The notes under the pieces: model-generated
What the model was told of the DNA's origin: nothing
The model's database searches: none
The model's input: the letters and a program-made list of their open reading frames with translations, nothing else
Source of the DNA: a virus
Length of the DNA: 28,048 bases
Reading direction: 5' to 3' (one strand)
Virus record (IMG/VR): IMGVR_UViG_3300042555_001861
Location: 1 to 28,048 of that record
Shown here: positions 1-11,100 of the stretch, piece after piece
How positions within the stretch are numbered: the stretch's first letter is position 1
How the letters are laid out: each line of letters opens with the position of its first letter
Position numbers and translations under genes: made by a program

Positions 1-3000
1 AAACGATTCTCCTGACTGAAACTCTGCTTCTAGTTTTTCTACCAAGAAATAACCTGTGTCTTTTCTTTGGTAGACATAGACCTGTCCAGGAAAACCTCTT
101 GGATCGGAAAATGTAGTTCTACGTTTGTCAAAGGTTGTAAAATTAAATTGCGTGGTAATGGAGTATCCTGCATTCTTGGCAGCCACTACAATTTTTTCTG
201 TGGATGGACTTATAGATATGCTAGAACCAAAATATTCATTGGTAAAATATTCAAAACTTTGTAATTTTTGTTTCAATCTAAATTGACGCACAGAAGAATC
301 GCTGTCAAATTTAAACACATAGGCAGCGCCTTGATTCTGCTTGGTAATATCTGCCAACGGGCTGCTGGCCACAATGGTAGTAGCAGCAGCGTCTATGTCT
401 ATGGCAAATCCAAATTGATCTCCAGATGCTATGATTCCACCATTGCTAGTGTCGTTGATATCTGACAGTGAATCTGCAGTTATGGTCTGTAACAGGGAAT
501 ATCGGTTACCGGCATCTCTTTCATATATAAAAATCTTGCCGGTGGAGGGTGACGCACTATCTCCTACATTTGACCAAGGCAATCCCGCATCTGGATACTG
601 TGCTAGACTAGTTATAGATGATGTAGTTGCGTCTATCAACCTGTGATATCCGCCCTGCCATTTGACTACATCGCCTTCTGTGTATTCCTGGTACAGATTC
701 CAATTACCCTTGTAATTAGAAAAATACTGTCCGTCTGAATTAGGTGCTCCTACAACTAGAACCGCACCATCTCGACTCATGGTCAAACTTATACCAAATT
801 GATCTCCGTCCTTGACTAGTTCTGCCAACTGACTTGAACTCAACAGGCCTTCTGCAAGTGTTGATCCGTCATCATCCATAGCCACATTTGTTGGCAATGA
901 ACATTGTGTGGACACAGGATCTAATTTTCTCCAATTAGTTGGCACGGTAGGCAATATTATGCCGCCTTGATTGTCAACTACAGATTCATACAAATCTCCC
1001 TGATACCATACTATCGATTCAGCTGGATAAAATACTAGAGACGATGATTGATATAATCCTAGATACTTGGTATTTTCTAAATGCTGCCATTCTGTACCGT
1101 TGTAGAAATATAGATATACTCGACCTCGACCTGTATTAGCGCCTAGTGCTGGATCGCACAACGACCCCACTGCTGACACTGCCATATAATAGGTATTGCC
1201 GGACACACCAATTGAAATAGCACTACCAAATTGTTCAAACGCTGCTTGGCGGGGACTTACAAAACTATGAGCAATTTCCCACTGTCCTTGAGAATATCTA
1301 TACAAAGAGATCATGCCCTGATCTGTAAAGCCATTTCCTCTGGCTGCTGGATTGGCATTCACTATAGTAGCTGGTTTCCAATCTTCACTGTTGAAATTTA
1401 TAGAACTGCCATCTCCTGCACTGATATTATTCACGGCTTCCCAAAGTTTGCCCTGATACAATACAGTTTCGCCTACAAGATAACTGACAAACTGATTTAA
1501 CTCTCCTAGATAGCCACTTTTTACACCGCTGGCATTTGGTGAGCCAACTGCTAACCATCTATGATCAGGACTTACTGCCAATACCTTACCAAATGATCCT
1601 AGTACTGCTGTATCAAAACCGTCAGGTGGGGGTACTATCTGTTTCAATATCAATTGTGATCCAGCAGTCTGTGCTGTATAAATCATCACGTATCCAGAGT
1701 CCGGTATGCTGGTGGCAATTTGTTTGAGGCTGTCTAGATACAACACCGCGGTACCTGTGCCGAGAGGGGCGGTAATTCCGTATTCAGCAAATTCAAAAGT
1801 TGAATATTGTTTGGTTTTTTCTATGACTTCCCACTTGTTGTCGCCATTGTTGTCCACCCATAGTTTTGATCCAAGACCAAGCAGTGCAGTTTTTTGGTCA
1901 TCTAATTGTGCGTATGTTGCGAATCTCACTGTGGTGAAAATTCCTACCACTGCCGAGGTGCTGTCTTCTATTTCTGGATCATCTGTAGACGACGGTGCTA
2001 TAATAATGGTGTTGCGTGTTACCGCAGTAATCTTAAAGAATCCATTGAGATTTAGCACATAGGTGATGCCTACAATATCGTTAACTGAAAAATTATGCAG
2101 TCTTTCAAAAGTTAGTTCTATTTCAGTTTCGGATAATTTTTCAACTCTGCTGATTCTCAACGCTAATTCTTCATTGTAACGTAGCACAGTCCATGACGAT
2201 TTATCAAACGTGATCCAAAAATGAGTGTTGTTGAACACTGTTCTAATATCTAAATCAAGAATGTCATCCTTGTTTTTAAGAATAAAATCCACATGTTTTT
2301 TGTTAACATACCCTGCAGACCTAGAGACCCCATCATAGTCAATTAACGGGTTAAGATTGGTAGTAAAGGGAGTGTCAGCTATAGAAAAATTAGATGATTT
2401 TATTCTTAGATATTGATCTAAAACAACACCCGCATCTTCACTATAGGTTATTAATATAGGTTGTGGATTAATAGCAAAGGCATCTTTTTTGATTTCAAAT
2501 TCGAATTCTTTGGTTTGATCTGTGCCGCCATATTGGGCTATTTTAAATGCCCACTCTTCTTTCAATACCACACTGTCATCATCTGTTCGACTGATTTTAT
2601 CAAACACTTTGACAATAGCGTTGGCTGTGCCTTTTTCTCTAATGAATCCTTGATAAATTCTAAACTGTGTAATTTCGTCTTCGGCTAAATTTTCAAGATA
2701 TTCTCTAGGTTGATATCCCACGGCATGTCTTGCAAGGTTTCGCTGGCTAGACCCAACACCGTCAGTGTTTACTTCATAATAGTCTTCAAATTGATTTATT
2801 CTATAATCAAAATTTGGAACCAATGATTTAGTTGGGGTAGAGTCAAGTTTAGTCCACCCGGCATCTTGAAATTCTGCTGTGCCTAGTTGACTATACTTGC
2901 TAGTCCAATTGTACGATTTGTAAGCGACAATATCACCTAATTTGTAGTCTACAAAAGGTTGCCAGGCCTGTATGTTAACATTGTCAAACAAAAATCCAGG

Positions 3001-6000
3001 GCTGGTATAATCGCCATCCCAATCAACTGTACGGAATCCTCGACTCTTAATACGTTCTTGACGATAGCCTGTTGGCTTATCATAGATAACATCATTGAAA
3101 ACTGTACGATCATCAAACACAACTACGTGTTCTTTGAGCACAAAATGCAATTTTAAAAAATATACGCCTTCATTGGTATCTGTGGTTGATATAGTAATAG
3201 TTTGAAAATCTCTATTGACATTGATATTTCGTGGTGACAACGTGGCTCCGTCATTCTTTAAAACCTGATAATCATAAAAACCATCTAGTATATTGTCTGC
3301 TACTCCCACGGCGAAATTAATTTTCAACAATGATGCTGCCGGACTTAGTGTCAGCAAAGATCCTTCGGCCCAATTATGCTGACTCCAAAACATGAATTCT
3401 TTAGCAGATGTAAACCAATCTCTGGCTGCTTGATACTGCGGATCATAAAAATCAAAAACAAACCCCACGCTTTTGAGATATTCTTGATAGCCTAGAAGAA
3501 AATCTATCACCTGTTGAATATCAGTCACCACTGCGCCGTAGAATAATTTTCTTATTTTTAGTTTGTTGAAATTTCTTCTTCTAAAAGCAGTAATTCCGCC
3601 AGTGATCGGAGCTCCTGCTAATTTTCGCCATGTTGCGGTGCCGTTGGGAGTTTCTTCAAACTCAATACCGCTAGTATGGCTGCGTATGCTGCGATAAAAT
3701 TGATTTTGATATCGTATGACTATTCCATTGCCATAGAATTTTTCACTTTCCCAATCAAAGAAATTCTCACTGACTCCACCTACTTGGATAACAGGATCGC
3801 GCTGAGATTGCACGGCGGCATAATAATTAAAAAAAGCATTGGAATTATCATAACCGCTGATTTTGTATCCTTGGTTCGTTTTTTCTATAATTACTCCGCT
3901 ATACACAAGGTTTGTGATCGGTGCGCTAACATTAAAAATTATGTCATAATTCTCTGGCGGGATAAAAATACTGCTAGAAGTTGATTTTGGATTCTTACTG
4001 TCTAGTACATATTTTTGTTGTGCCTGGTCGACAAAACCTGCCAATCGATTAGATAATTTAACATTAATATTTGACAATTTGTCTTCTAGATTGGCAGAGT
4101 CGGTAGCTGTGCTTTTTAAATAATTTACAATATAAATTACCAATCCTGACACCGGCTGATCTACAGTAGATTCATAAATTAAATCATCTATAGTCAAAAA
4201 CATCTGCGTATTTGTATTAACTGTTTGTCCAAGAATATTTGTGGTTACTGCGCTTCGGTTAAAACCGTCTGCAATAAATTCCATGGGTTTTAACAATGAT
4301 AATACTGACATGATAGCAAATGGCCATTCACTGCTGGATCTCCATGCAAATTCTACAGGGGCTAGATCTCCAAGTTGAAAAGCTCCTTGATTATTCACCA
4401 ATGAAAAATTTCCAGCAAGCCCAGAATCTAAAGGACTCAACAATTGACCATCTCCGTCTACAGGAATGTGCTGCATGATTGAAGGGCGCTTGTACCTGTC
4501 TCGTATACCAGCACGATCACCTTGACGAATTATGCCATCTCTTAGATCTTCCCACAGAATTAAATTATTTGAAGTATAAGGTGCTGGACCGTATTCACTT
4601 TCCCACCATGTGGGTTTTTCTGAAAATCCCAGCATTTCCCACGGGCATTGGTGTGGCCTTGTTGTGTCATAGAACCATTGATAGACTCCTCTCCAATAGC
4701 CTGGTAGATTCACTGCGCCCGTAGGGTCAGTCATGTTGCTGTAGGTATAAGTGAAAGAATTTTGAGAATCATAATAACTGTTTTTTACGTAGTCAATGCT
4801 GGTGCCTTGAATCCATTTTAAAAATTCAGCATTTACAATATTGTCAACTTGAAGTTTGTTATACTGTGAGTTTCCGTAATACCCGCCAAGTATAAGATCA
4901 ATGTCAAATACATTTTCTTTATATTCTTGTTTGATATTGTTGTAGATTCTGTATTCAAGTTCAAGTAGAACATCATCTCTAAAATCACCATAGGCCACAG
5001 TGATGCTACCGTCGTGTCCTTGTATGACTTCTTGTGGCTCAGCATAGGTATCGTCTAAGAATCTTCTAGGTAGATATTTTTTATATAATCCCATCTTGGT
5101 AGGAGTTGGTGGAATAAAATTCACAGCCGTAGACACATACTCTCTAATTTGAATTTTATCGTTTTCAGAAAGCTGTATTTTTAAATTTACAAAACCAAAA
5201 GTTGAATTAAACTCATAGTCTTTGTTATGTAAAAGTTGTTGATTGTTGTAATACACGTAGACTGCTCGAGAACTAAGTGTAGCAAGATCAAATTTTTCAG
5301 ACAGTGCGAATGTTTTAATCCCCGTGTCTTCTACTGTGTAATCTATTGTAGAATATGCTCCACTACCAATCATGTCTGATCCAGCAAAGGGTCTGGTTGA
5401 ATTTTGTGATCTACTGATTTCTTCTAGTATAGAATCCACAAAATCTTTTGGGGTTTGATCATAGTACAGTTCATTAGCTAGCGTGATGAAACTGTTTTTA
5501 AAATCTGTATAGGTTTTCTTGGCATACTGTATAGACTTGATGATATTGATTTCTTTATCGCATAACAATGCTATCGACAGCGGGGCAGGGCTAGAATGTT
5601 TTAGAAATCGTCTAGTGAGATTTTGAAATCCACTGATATCACGTAGATTATTACTGCCAGGATATCGTCCAACAAAATTATCTAGCATTTCTAATCCGCT
5701 AGAAATATGATCAGATGCTTGTCCCAGTGTGAATGTTTTTATTCTTTCATTTAGGGGATTTTTTTCCAGACCCATTGGTATTTCATAATATCCTAGATCA
5801 GGCACAGTATCTGCAAATATTTTAATTGTGATAACATCACCAACAGCAAAATTATTTGTGAAAGTAAATGTGTCGATGTTTCTTGTATAGGTGTCACGTA
5901 GTTGTACACCGTTGAGATAAAATAAAATCTTTGCTATTTTGTCATCTGTAAGTGTGGTCCAATCGACCACTGCCGTGACAATTTCATTGGTAATAGAATT

Positions 6001-8151
6001 TACAGTAATTGTGTCTATTATAGGTTGTACAACATTAGGATCTAATTTTAACCAACCATTGTCATACTGTTCATCTATATTAAATTTGTAAAATCCTGTG
6101 GCTAGATTTTGATAATAAAGTTTTTTATCAAGTGTGTAGTTAAAAACATCACTGTCTAGATTCCAGGTAAACTGTATATCTCCAACATTATCTATATTAA
6201 GATAACTGATAGCAAAGCCTAGCTCTTTGTCAAGACCGCCTATGCCTTGTTTGTAGCTGATAATCGGACTGCCAACAAACGAGCTCACTGGGTAAGAGTC
6301 AGCATCACTAAAACTTACAGCATTAGCATCGAACATGTCAAATAATGGGGTTTGATTGACCCCTGTTTTTGACTGACTCTTGATCCAGCCAACGCCGTTG
6401 AAGTGATACATGAATCCACGATTTACAAGTCCCCGTCTGATTAACACACATTCTCCCACTGCGGGATCTAGTTCTGAACTTCTTATTAAACTGATTTGTC
6501 TTGAATTGACATGTCTAATAAATTTCACTGTGTATATTTGATTATTTGCCAACTTGTCAGTGTCGTTGGTTATCAAAATTCTGGCACCATCAAAAAGACT
6601 TTCGCCATCGATAATATATCCGCTACTGCCTTCTATAACTGAAAACACATCTGTGGTGAAATCGTCTATGTAATCTACTGCGGGCATTGCCAGTGATCCG
6701 TGATTGTACAATTTTAAATTTGATTTAAATTCTATTATAGGACGTTTTGCTCTAGTAGTTTCATCTGCTTCAAAGCTGGATTGATTTAAGTTGTGAGCAT
6801 AATCCAACACTGCTCTATGATACCATCTATTGTATCTTGACCATGGATTGGAATCTACACTGGCTCTGTTAATTGTAATGTAATCTTTGTCGCCTGGGAA
6901 TGCCGCAGCGTCGTCAAAAGGTTGGGTATCAAATCCACCATTATCGAATAAAATTTCAGGCGAAGAATTTGCAAATGTAGCAGATACTACAAGATCAGCA
7001 ACATTGATTAAGGAAATCTTTTCTCCTACCCCTTCTACTATCCATTTGTTGTTCATGGATTGATTACCGTATTTCGCCGGAGATACTGTGCCAGTGAAAT
7101 AAATTATCATACCATTGCTGAAAGTTATACCATTGCTGCTTGTGTATGTGGTCTTGCCGAGAATCTCTTTTTCAATGTCAATTTTAGTGTTGCTTTCAAT
7201 ATTGGCAATGATAAATCGACCAAATCTATTTGGGTCAGTGAAACTTTGATAGAACAAAACGTCAGGAGCATCTAGAGGCACGGTGAAAGTTATTGTGCCA
7301 TTTTCAGTTCCGTTATTGGTCAGTCCTTTATTATAGTCAAACGAGGTAGTCTCGTTGGCTACATCGACAAACTCCCAATCGTCGCTGTTTTCATCTATGG
7401 TACTGCCGTCTACAGGATTGATATTTTTTTTGGCCTTCCATATTTTACCGTCAAACACCGTGAGCTGCCCTTGAACATAGGGAAACACAGGATTGTACTG
7501 CAACGTACCTGTGTCAACGTTGGTTCTAATGATAAATGGATTACCTGGGGTTGCAACTTGGAATTTATAGGTCTGTCCTCGGTACAATGTGATTGCAGGA
7601 TTATTGGTCAATCCATCTGGGGTGAATATAAAAACACTGCCCACCCCAGGTCTCACGCGATAGGTGCTGGTAATATTCTGTGCTTGGCCGAGAATTTTAA
7701 TTGGAGGCGGTCCTGCAGGCACCCAATAGTATTCACGATAATTGACCAACTTGTCCCATTCTATAGGGGGATTCCAAGTATAGTGATCCTGTGATACTAT
7801 TAGATCATCTCGTTCTTCGTTGTTGTTGAAAAATTTTATTTGATTTTTGAAATCTAAATAGTCCCAAAAGGCAGTGGCTTTTTGATCTTTTTCAACCACA
7901 ACTGCTGGTTCCAACTGGTATCTGCTTCTTAGTGTTTCGTCACTGTCGAGATATACGTCCTTGGTGTTGAATGTTTTGCCGTATCTTCTGCCTATATATC
8001 CAACTTTCTTTTCAAGCACACCGGGCTGAGTCAGAGGATCCAGAGTTGCTGCTAGAAATTTTTGATTAGCTTCAGTTTGAAAAATCTGTGGGAGCAGTTC
8101 AGAAGTTTTTCTAATAGGTAGACCACTTTCGGGAAATATTTTATCTGCCAT
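1..8151 (-). CDS. Giant virion structural protein, probable peripheral baseplate component (3' end outside window)
   Basis: One reading frame stays open from the ATG at 8151 to the left edge: 2717 codons without a stop. The N-terminus (MADKIFPESGLPIRKTSELL) and blocks such as LEKKVGYIGRRYGKTF near residue 45, a Trp/Tyr-rich block around residues 1140-1220, and APVEFAWRSSSEWPF near residue 1270 resemble, from memory, very large structural proteins of marine T4-like phages. It starts 28 bases after gp6, where T4 has gene 7 (baseplate wedge, about 1030 residues), so a gp7-like or wedge-peripheral role is inferred from position. The region after about residue 2170 carries FG-GAP-like repeats (separate entry), suggesting a surface-exposed binding part. 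A weak GAG precedes the ATG. It is last in the baseplate operon within view. It could instead be a tail-fibre-network protein. That it is one real gene is near certain; the role is not. Confidence 0.85.
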   Translation of the reverse strand, partial: MADKIFPESGLPIRKTSELLPQIFQTEANQKFLAATLDPLTQPGVLEKKVGYIGRRYGKTFNTKDVYLDSDETLRSRYQLEPAVVVEKDQKATAFWDYLDFKNQIKFFNNNEERDDLIVSQDHYTWNPPIEWDKLVNYREYYWVPAGPPPIKILGQAQNITSTYRVRPGVGSVFIFTPDGLTNNPAITLYRGQTYKFQVATPGNPFIIRTNVDTGTLQYNPVFPYVQGQLTVFDGKIWKAKKNINPVDGSTIDENSDDWEFVDVANETTSFDYNKGLTNNGTENGTITFTVPLDAPDVLFYQSFTDPNRFGRFIIANIESNTKIDIEKEILGKTTYTSSNGITFSNGMIIYFTGTVSPAKYGNQSMNNKWIVEGVGEKISLINVADLVVSATFANSSPEILFDNGGFDTQPFDDAAAFPGDKDYITINRASVDSNPWSRYNRWYHRAVLDYAHNLNQSSFEADETTRAKRPIIEFKSNLKLYNHGSLAMPAVDYIDDFTTDVFSVIEGSSGYIIDGESLFDGARILITNDTDKLANNQIYTVKFIRHVNSRQISLIRSSELDPAVGECVLIRRGLVNRGFMYHFNGVGWIKSQSKTGVNQTPLFDMFDANAVSFSDADSYPVSSFVGSPIISYKQGIGGLDKELGFAISYLNIDNVGDIQFTWNLDSDVFNYTLDKKLYYQNLATGFYKFNIDEQYDNGWLKLDPNVVQPIIDTITVNSITNEIVTAVVDWTTLTDDKIAKILFYLNGVQLRDTYTRNIDTFTFTNNFAVGDVITIKIFADTVPDLGYYEIPMGLEKNPLNERIKTFTLGQASDHISSGLEMLDNFVGRYPGSNNLRDISGFQNLTRRFLKHSSPAPLSIALLCDKEINIIKSIQYAKKTYTDFKNSFITLANELYYDQTPKDFVDSILEEISRSQNSTRPFAGSDMIGSGAYSTIDYTVEDTGIKTFALSEKFDLATLSSRAVYVYYNNQQLLHNKDYEFNSTFGFVNLKIQLSENDKIQIREYVSTAVNFIPPTPTKMGLYKKYLPRRFLDDTYAEPQEVIQGHDGSITVAYGDFRDDVLLELEYRIYNNIKQEYKENVFDIDLILGGYYGNSQYNKLQVDNIVNAEFLKWIQGTSIDYVKNSYYDSQNSFTYTYSNMTDPTGAVNLPGYWRGVYQWFYDTTRPHQCPWEMLGFSEKPTWWESEYGPAPYTSNNLILWEDLRDGIIRQGDRAGIRDRYKRPSIMQHIPVDGDGQLLSPLDSGLAGNFSLVNNQGAFQLGDLAPVEFAWRSSSEWPFAIMSVLSLLKPMEFIADGFNRSAVTTNILGQTVNTNTQMFLTIDDLIYESTVDQPVSGLVIYIVNYLKSTATDSANLEDKLSNINVKLSNRLAGFVDQAQQKYVLDSKNPKSTSSSIFIPPENYDIIFNVSAPITNLVYSGVIIEKTNQGYKISGYDNSNAFFNYYAAVQSQRDPVIQVGGVSENFFDWESEKFYGNGIVIRYQNQFYRSIRSHTSGIEFEETPNGTATWRKLAGAPITGGITAFRRRNFNKLKIRKLFYGAVVTDIQQVIDFLLGYQEYLKSVGFVFDFYDPQYQAARDWFTSAKEFMFWSQHNWAEGSLLTLSPAASLLKINFAVGVADNILDGFYDYQVLKNDGATLSPRNINVNRDFQTITISTTDTNEGVYFLKLHFVLKEHVVVFDDRTVFNDVIYDKPTGYRQERIKSRGFRTVDWDGDYTSPGFLFDNVNIQAWQPFVDYKLGDIVAYKSYNWTSKYSQLGTAEFQDAGWTKLDSTPTKSLVPNFDYRINQFEDYYEVNTDGVGSSQRNLARHAVGYQPREYLENLAEDEITQFRIYQGFIREKGTANAIVKVFDKISRTDDDSVVLKEEWAFKIAQYGGTDQTKEFEFEIKKDAFAINPQPILITYSEDAGVVLDQYLRIKSSNFSIADTPFTTNLNPLIDYDGVSRSAGYVNKKHVDFILKNKDDILDLDIRTVFNNTHFWITFDKSSWTVLRYNEELALRISRVEKLSETEIELTFERLHNFSVNDIVGITYVLNLNGFFKITAVTRNTIIIAPSSTDDPEIEDSTSAVVGIFTTVRFATYAQLDDQKTALLGLGSKLWVDNNGDNKWEVIEKTKQYSTFEFAEYGITAPLGTGTAVLYLDSLKQIATSIPDSGYVMIYTAQTAGSQLILKQIVPPPDGFDTAVLGSFGKVLAVSPDHRWLAVGSPNASGVKSGYLGELNQFVSYLVGETVLYQGKLWEAVNNISAGDGSSINFNSEDWKPATIVNANPAARGNGFTDQGMISLYRYSQGQWEIAHSFVSPRQAAFEQFGSAISIGVSGNTYYMAVSAVGSLCDPALGANTGRGRVYLYFYNGTEWQHLENTKYLGLYQSSSLVFYPAESIVWYQGDLYESVVDNQGGIILPTVPTNWRKLDPVSTQCSLPTNVAMDDDGSTLAEGLLSSSQLAELVKDGDQFGISLTMSRDGAVLVVGAPNSDGQYFSNYKGNWNLYQEYTEGDVVKWQGGYHRLIDATTSSITSLAQYPDAGLPWSNVGDSASPSTGKIFIYERDAGNRYSLLQTITADSLSDINDTSNGGIIASGDQFGFAIDIDAAATTIVASSPLADITKQNQGAAYVFKFDSDSSVRQFRLKQKLQSFEYFTNEYFGSSISISPSTEKIVVAAKNAGYSITTQFNFTTFDKRRTTFSDPRGFPGQVYVYQRKDTGYFLVEKLEAEFQSGESF
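166..1620 (-). repeat. FG-GAP / integrin-alpha-like beta-propeller repeats inside the giant protein
   Basis: Five spaced blocks in the frame of the giant protein share the pattern [QYS]FG-x(n)-hydrophobic strand-G/S-x-P. They are QFGISLTMSRDGAVLVVGAP (about 736-804), QFGFAIDIDAAATTIVASSP (358-417), YFGSSISISPSTEKIVVAAK (about 175-234), QFGSAISIGVSGNTYYMAVS (about 1170-1229) and SFGKVLAVSPDHRWLAVGSP (about 1537-1596). Two are followed by a closing strand such as GAAYVFKFDS or GQVYVYQ. This is the FG-GAP repeat signature of integrin-alpha-type propellers. The set is still running near the left edge, so more blades may lie outside. Propellers of this kind usually bind ligands or sugars; host-surface contact is an inference. 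Confidence 0.7.
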
Positions 8152-8179
8152 TTTTTATGCTCTTGTTTTAATAACTATA

Positions 8180-11100
8180 TCAGCTGCCAGATGAAGTACT
8201 GGTTGACACGCTGGTAGTAAAAGTTGTAGAATTATTAATGACACTATCTACAGGGATTCTGAGTTCCGACGCAGAAATTGCAGTTACAATTTCTATGTCA
8301 TCTACTGTAGCGCCACTGACAAAAATTTCATCAACTCTGCTTTGTATTTCAAATAGACTACCAAATGACTGTGTAATCTGTCTTGGCAGAATTACCATGT
8401 TGCTAATATCAGGTGCCGCGGTATTAATCACATATGTGATCAATTCACTGACGTAAAATCTATCACCAAAATCCCAATTATTAATATCAAAGAATTCATT
8501 TATGGCATTGATGATTTTAACTTTTAAATCGTTGTCATTGATCAATTTGTTTACGTTTTTTACTATTTTAAATTTTGCTTGAAATTGCACGTCGGCAGTT
8601 GATCCAAATAATACCTTGTAGACCACAGGATGATATATTATTTCATCCGATATAGATTTAATCAAATCTAAATTTGATCCGAATGCAATTCGTAGACTAT
8701 CGCTGTTTGGTTCTTCTGGTTTTTTAGTTGCGCCTGCAAGAAAATTTCTAAATGCAGTGTTATAACTTCGTGTTAAAAGATACACATCAACAATGTTACT
8801 GGAACTGGGATCAATTCTACGATCAACATTGGCATTGTGAATGTACTGGAATTTAAGTCCTGCTCTGCCGTAATTTGCAGTATATGAACTTTCTAATACC
8901 AAAGTATTTGTGGTTCGATCAACTCGTTTGACCACATTTTCATTGCTGTCGTAGAAGTAGATTAGTTGGCCGTCGGTATAGTCATTGACATTAACTAGAC
9001 TTTCTTTCTGCACAACGACAATGATGTTATCAGTATTATCCACATATTGTTTGATTTTATTGCCTGCTACATCTACAGATTCTTGGAAGAATAAAAATTT
9101 CAAATCAAAGTCTAGTCCTGCTACCTGCTCAAATGCTTCAGGATTGTCAATGACTCCGTCACTGTCAGAATCATAAAATTCAATTTTTATTTCTTCTGTG
9201 CTTTGATATCCGTCGTCAAAGGTAATAGCATCGCTGATAGCAAAACTAATATCTTGCTTCAAGGGATTCAAAAGATTACTGTCCGGGTTAATTCCTAAAA
9301 TCTTAATTTGATCTTTGACCACATCACCAGTTTTACCGTTATAGGTTTTTTGTGAGCTATCATAATAAAATCTATTTTCTTCTATGCTACCAAACACATA
9401 CTCTAAACCACGTATTCTAACAAAATATTCATCTGCCTGTTTAACAAATGCAATGATCCATGACGAATCTAAATTTTGACTAGTTGTGTCGCCACTTTTA
9501 CCAAGGCTAAAATCATTTAACAAGTCAAGATTAGCAGTAGCTACTAATTTCCAAGATGCATCGATTACTGAAAAACGCAGACCAAAATTAAGATTAGCCA
9601 GCATGAGATTGATCATCTCGTTTTCTATTCCGTTAGGAAGATTGTTAACAAACTTAGCCACTATCCTAGTAGCAATAGCTTCTGATGGGATAATGTCACT
9701 GAACTGCACTGCTCCTAGTCCAGACGCTAGAATTCCCACACCTGCATTGGTACCGTCGCCTGTGATTTTTATAACTTTGGTCCATAGTCGATCTTTCTGT
9801 TCAGGATCATTGGCATCAGTAGTAACCAATTTGCCACGTCTAAAAGACTGGCCGGCTGGTGCTGTGAATTTAACCAATGTGCCCGGAGTGATGTATTGCA
9901 ATGTGCTGGTAGTATATGACCCAACTTTTAAAATTGTACCATCAATAAAATTGTAAAAATATCCGGTAGAATTATTCACATCTGTGGTTATCTGTTTCCA
10001 GCGATAGTTTGTGTCACTAAACAAGATCTTGTCAAATTTAGTGAGATAAAAATTGTAGGTATCTGCAGAAGCAAAGATGGGTTCAATGCTGTTGCGTATA
10101 AAATTTATAATATCAATTCTATTTGTAAATTTAAATGCCAATGATTTTTCAATGTTCTGTTTATAAATAAGTCCATCGGCGGCAAATACATTTATACTAG
10201 AATACTTCCCGCTGGCATCAATCAAATCATAGTTTCTACTGATTCCGCTTGATATTCTATTAATTGCTTTTACTTTGAGAATGTTCTGTGAAGTAGATAA
10301 TGGGGCAAGATTGTAGTCTTCTCCGGTAATCATTCTATTCTGGGTATAGTATTGAGCAGGAGCATTTGTTCTGATTGAAGCCACAGACTCACTTGGAGAA
10401 GATGAACTTACAGTAGACTTGAGACCCATGGTCAATGTAAGAGTGTGCCTGACACCAGTCTTGCTGGTATAGGGAATGGATATTGTGATTCCCCTCATTT
10501 CATTTGGTGATATTTGATAGCTTAAACCATTGCTGGTTCTATAATAGACTCGGAACGATCCTTGAGGTAAATTACCATATACTCCGTCTGCGAATGCTAG
10601 ATCAATTCTATCATTTTCTTTTGTGAGCACTGAATAGATATTTCTAATATTGCTATTGATACTGTTATATGAAATGTTGTTGCCTATTAAACTCGATACC
10701 TTGGTCCATTCATTTAACTGTACTCCTGCCGAATTAAGTGCAAATAACCAAACATCATCATTGTTGATATTATTTGTATCTACAGCGATTAATTCATTAG
10801 TAGCAGGGACATCGATAGAAAAATCTGCTAGTTCAAGACTGCCTTGTTTGAACATGAGATAAAATCCAGTGTTAGCACTGGTCCCTCCTTTGCCGTCATT
10901 CCTATATATAAAACCTAATTGATTGCCGGGAAATGGAGTTTCTTCATAAATTTCTTCTTTGCCTTTGAAACTAGTGCTGACTAATTCAAATGCCATTTGG
11001 CGGCCAGAAACCACTTTGCTGTAGGCAAAAATTGGCACATCATTTGATGAGGTTCTAAATCGATATTGCTCTGTAGCAATGCCATCGATTGTTGCGGAAC

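Noticed and set aside
1-8151. Many short plus-strand frames in the left 8 kb, suggesting a gene-poor area
   Set aside because: The minus strand is a single open coding frame that merely lacks its stop inside the window; the plus frames are shadows.
9486-9956. 156-codon plus-strand frame inside gp6
   Set aside because: Antisense shadow; gp6 reads through without interruption and has recognisable family segments.
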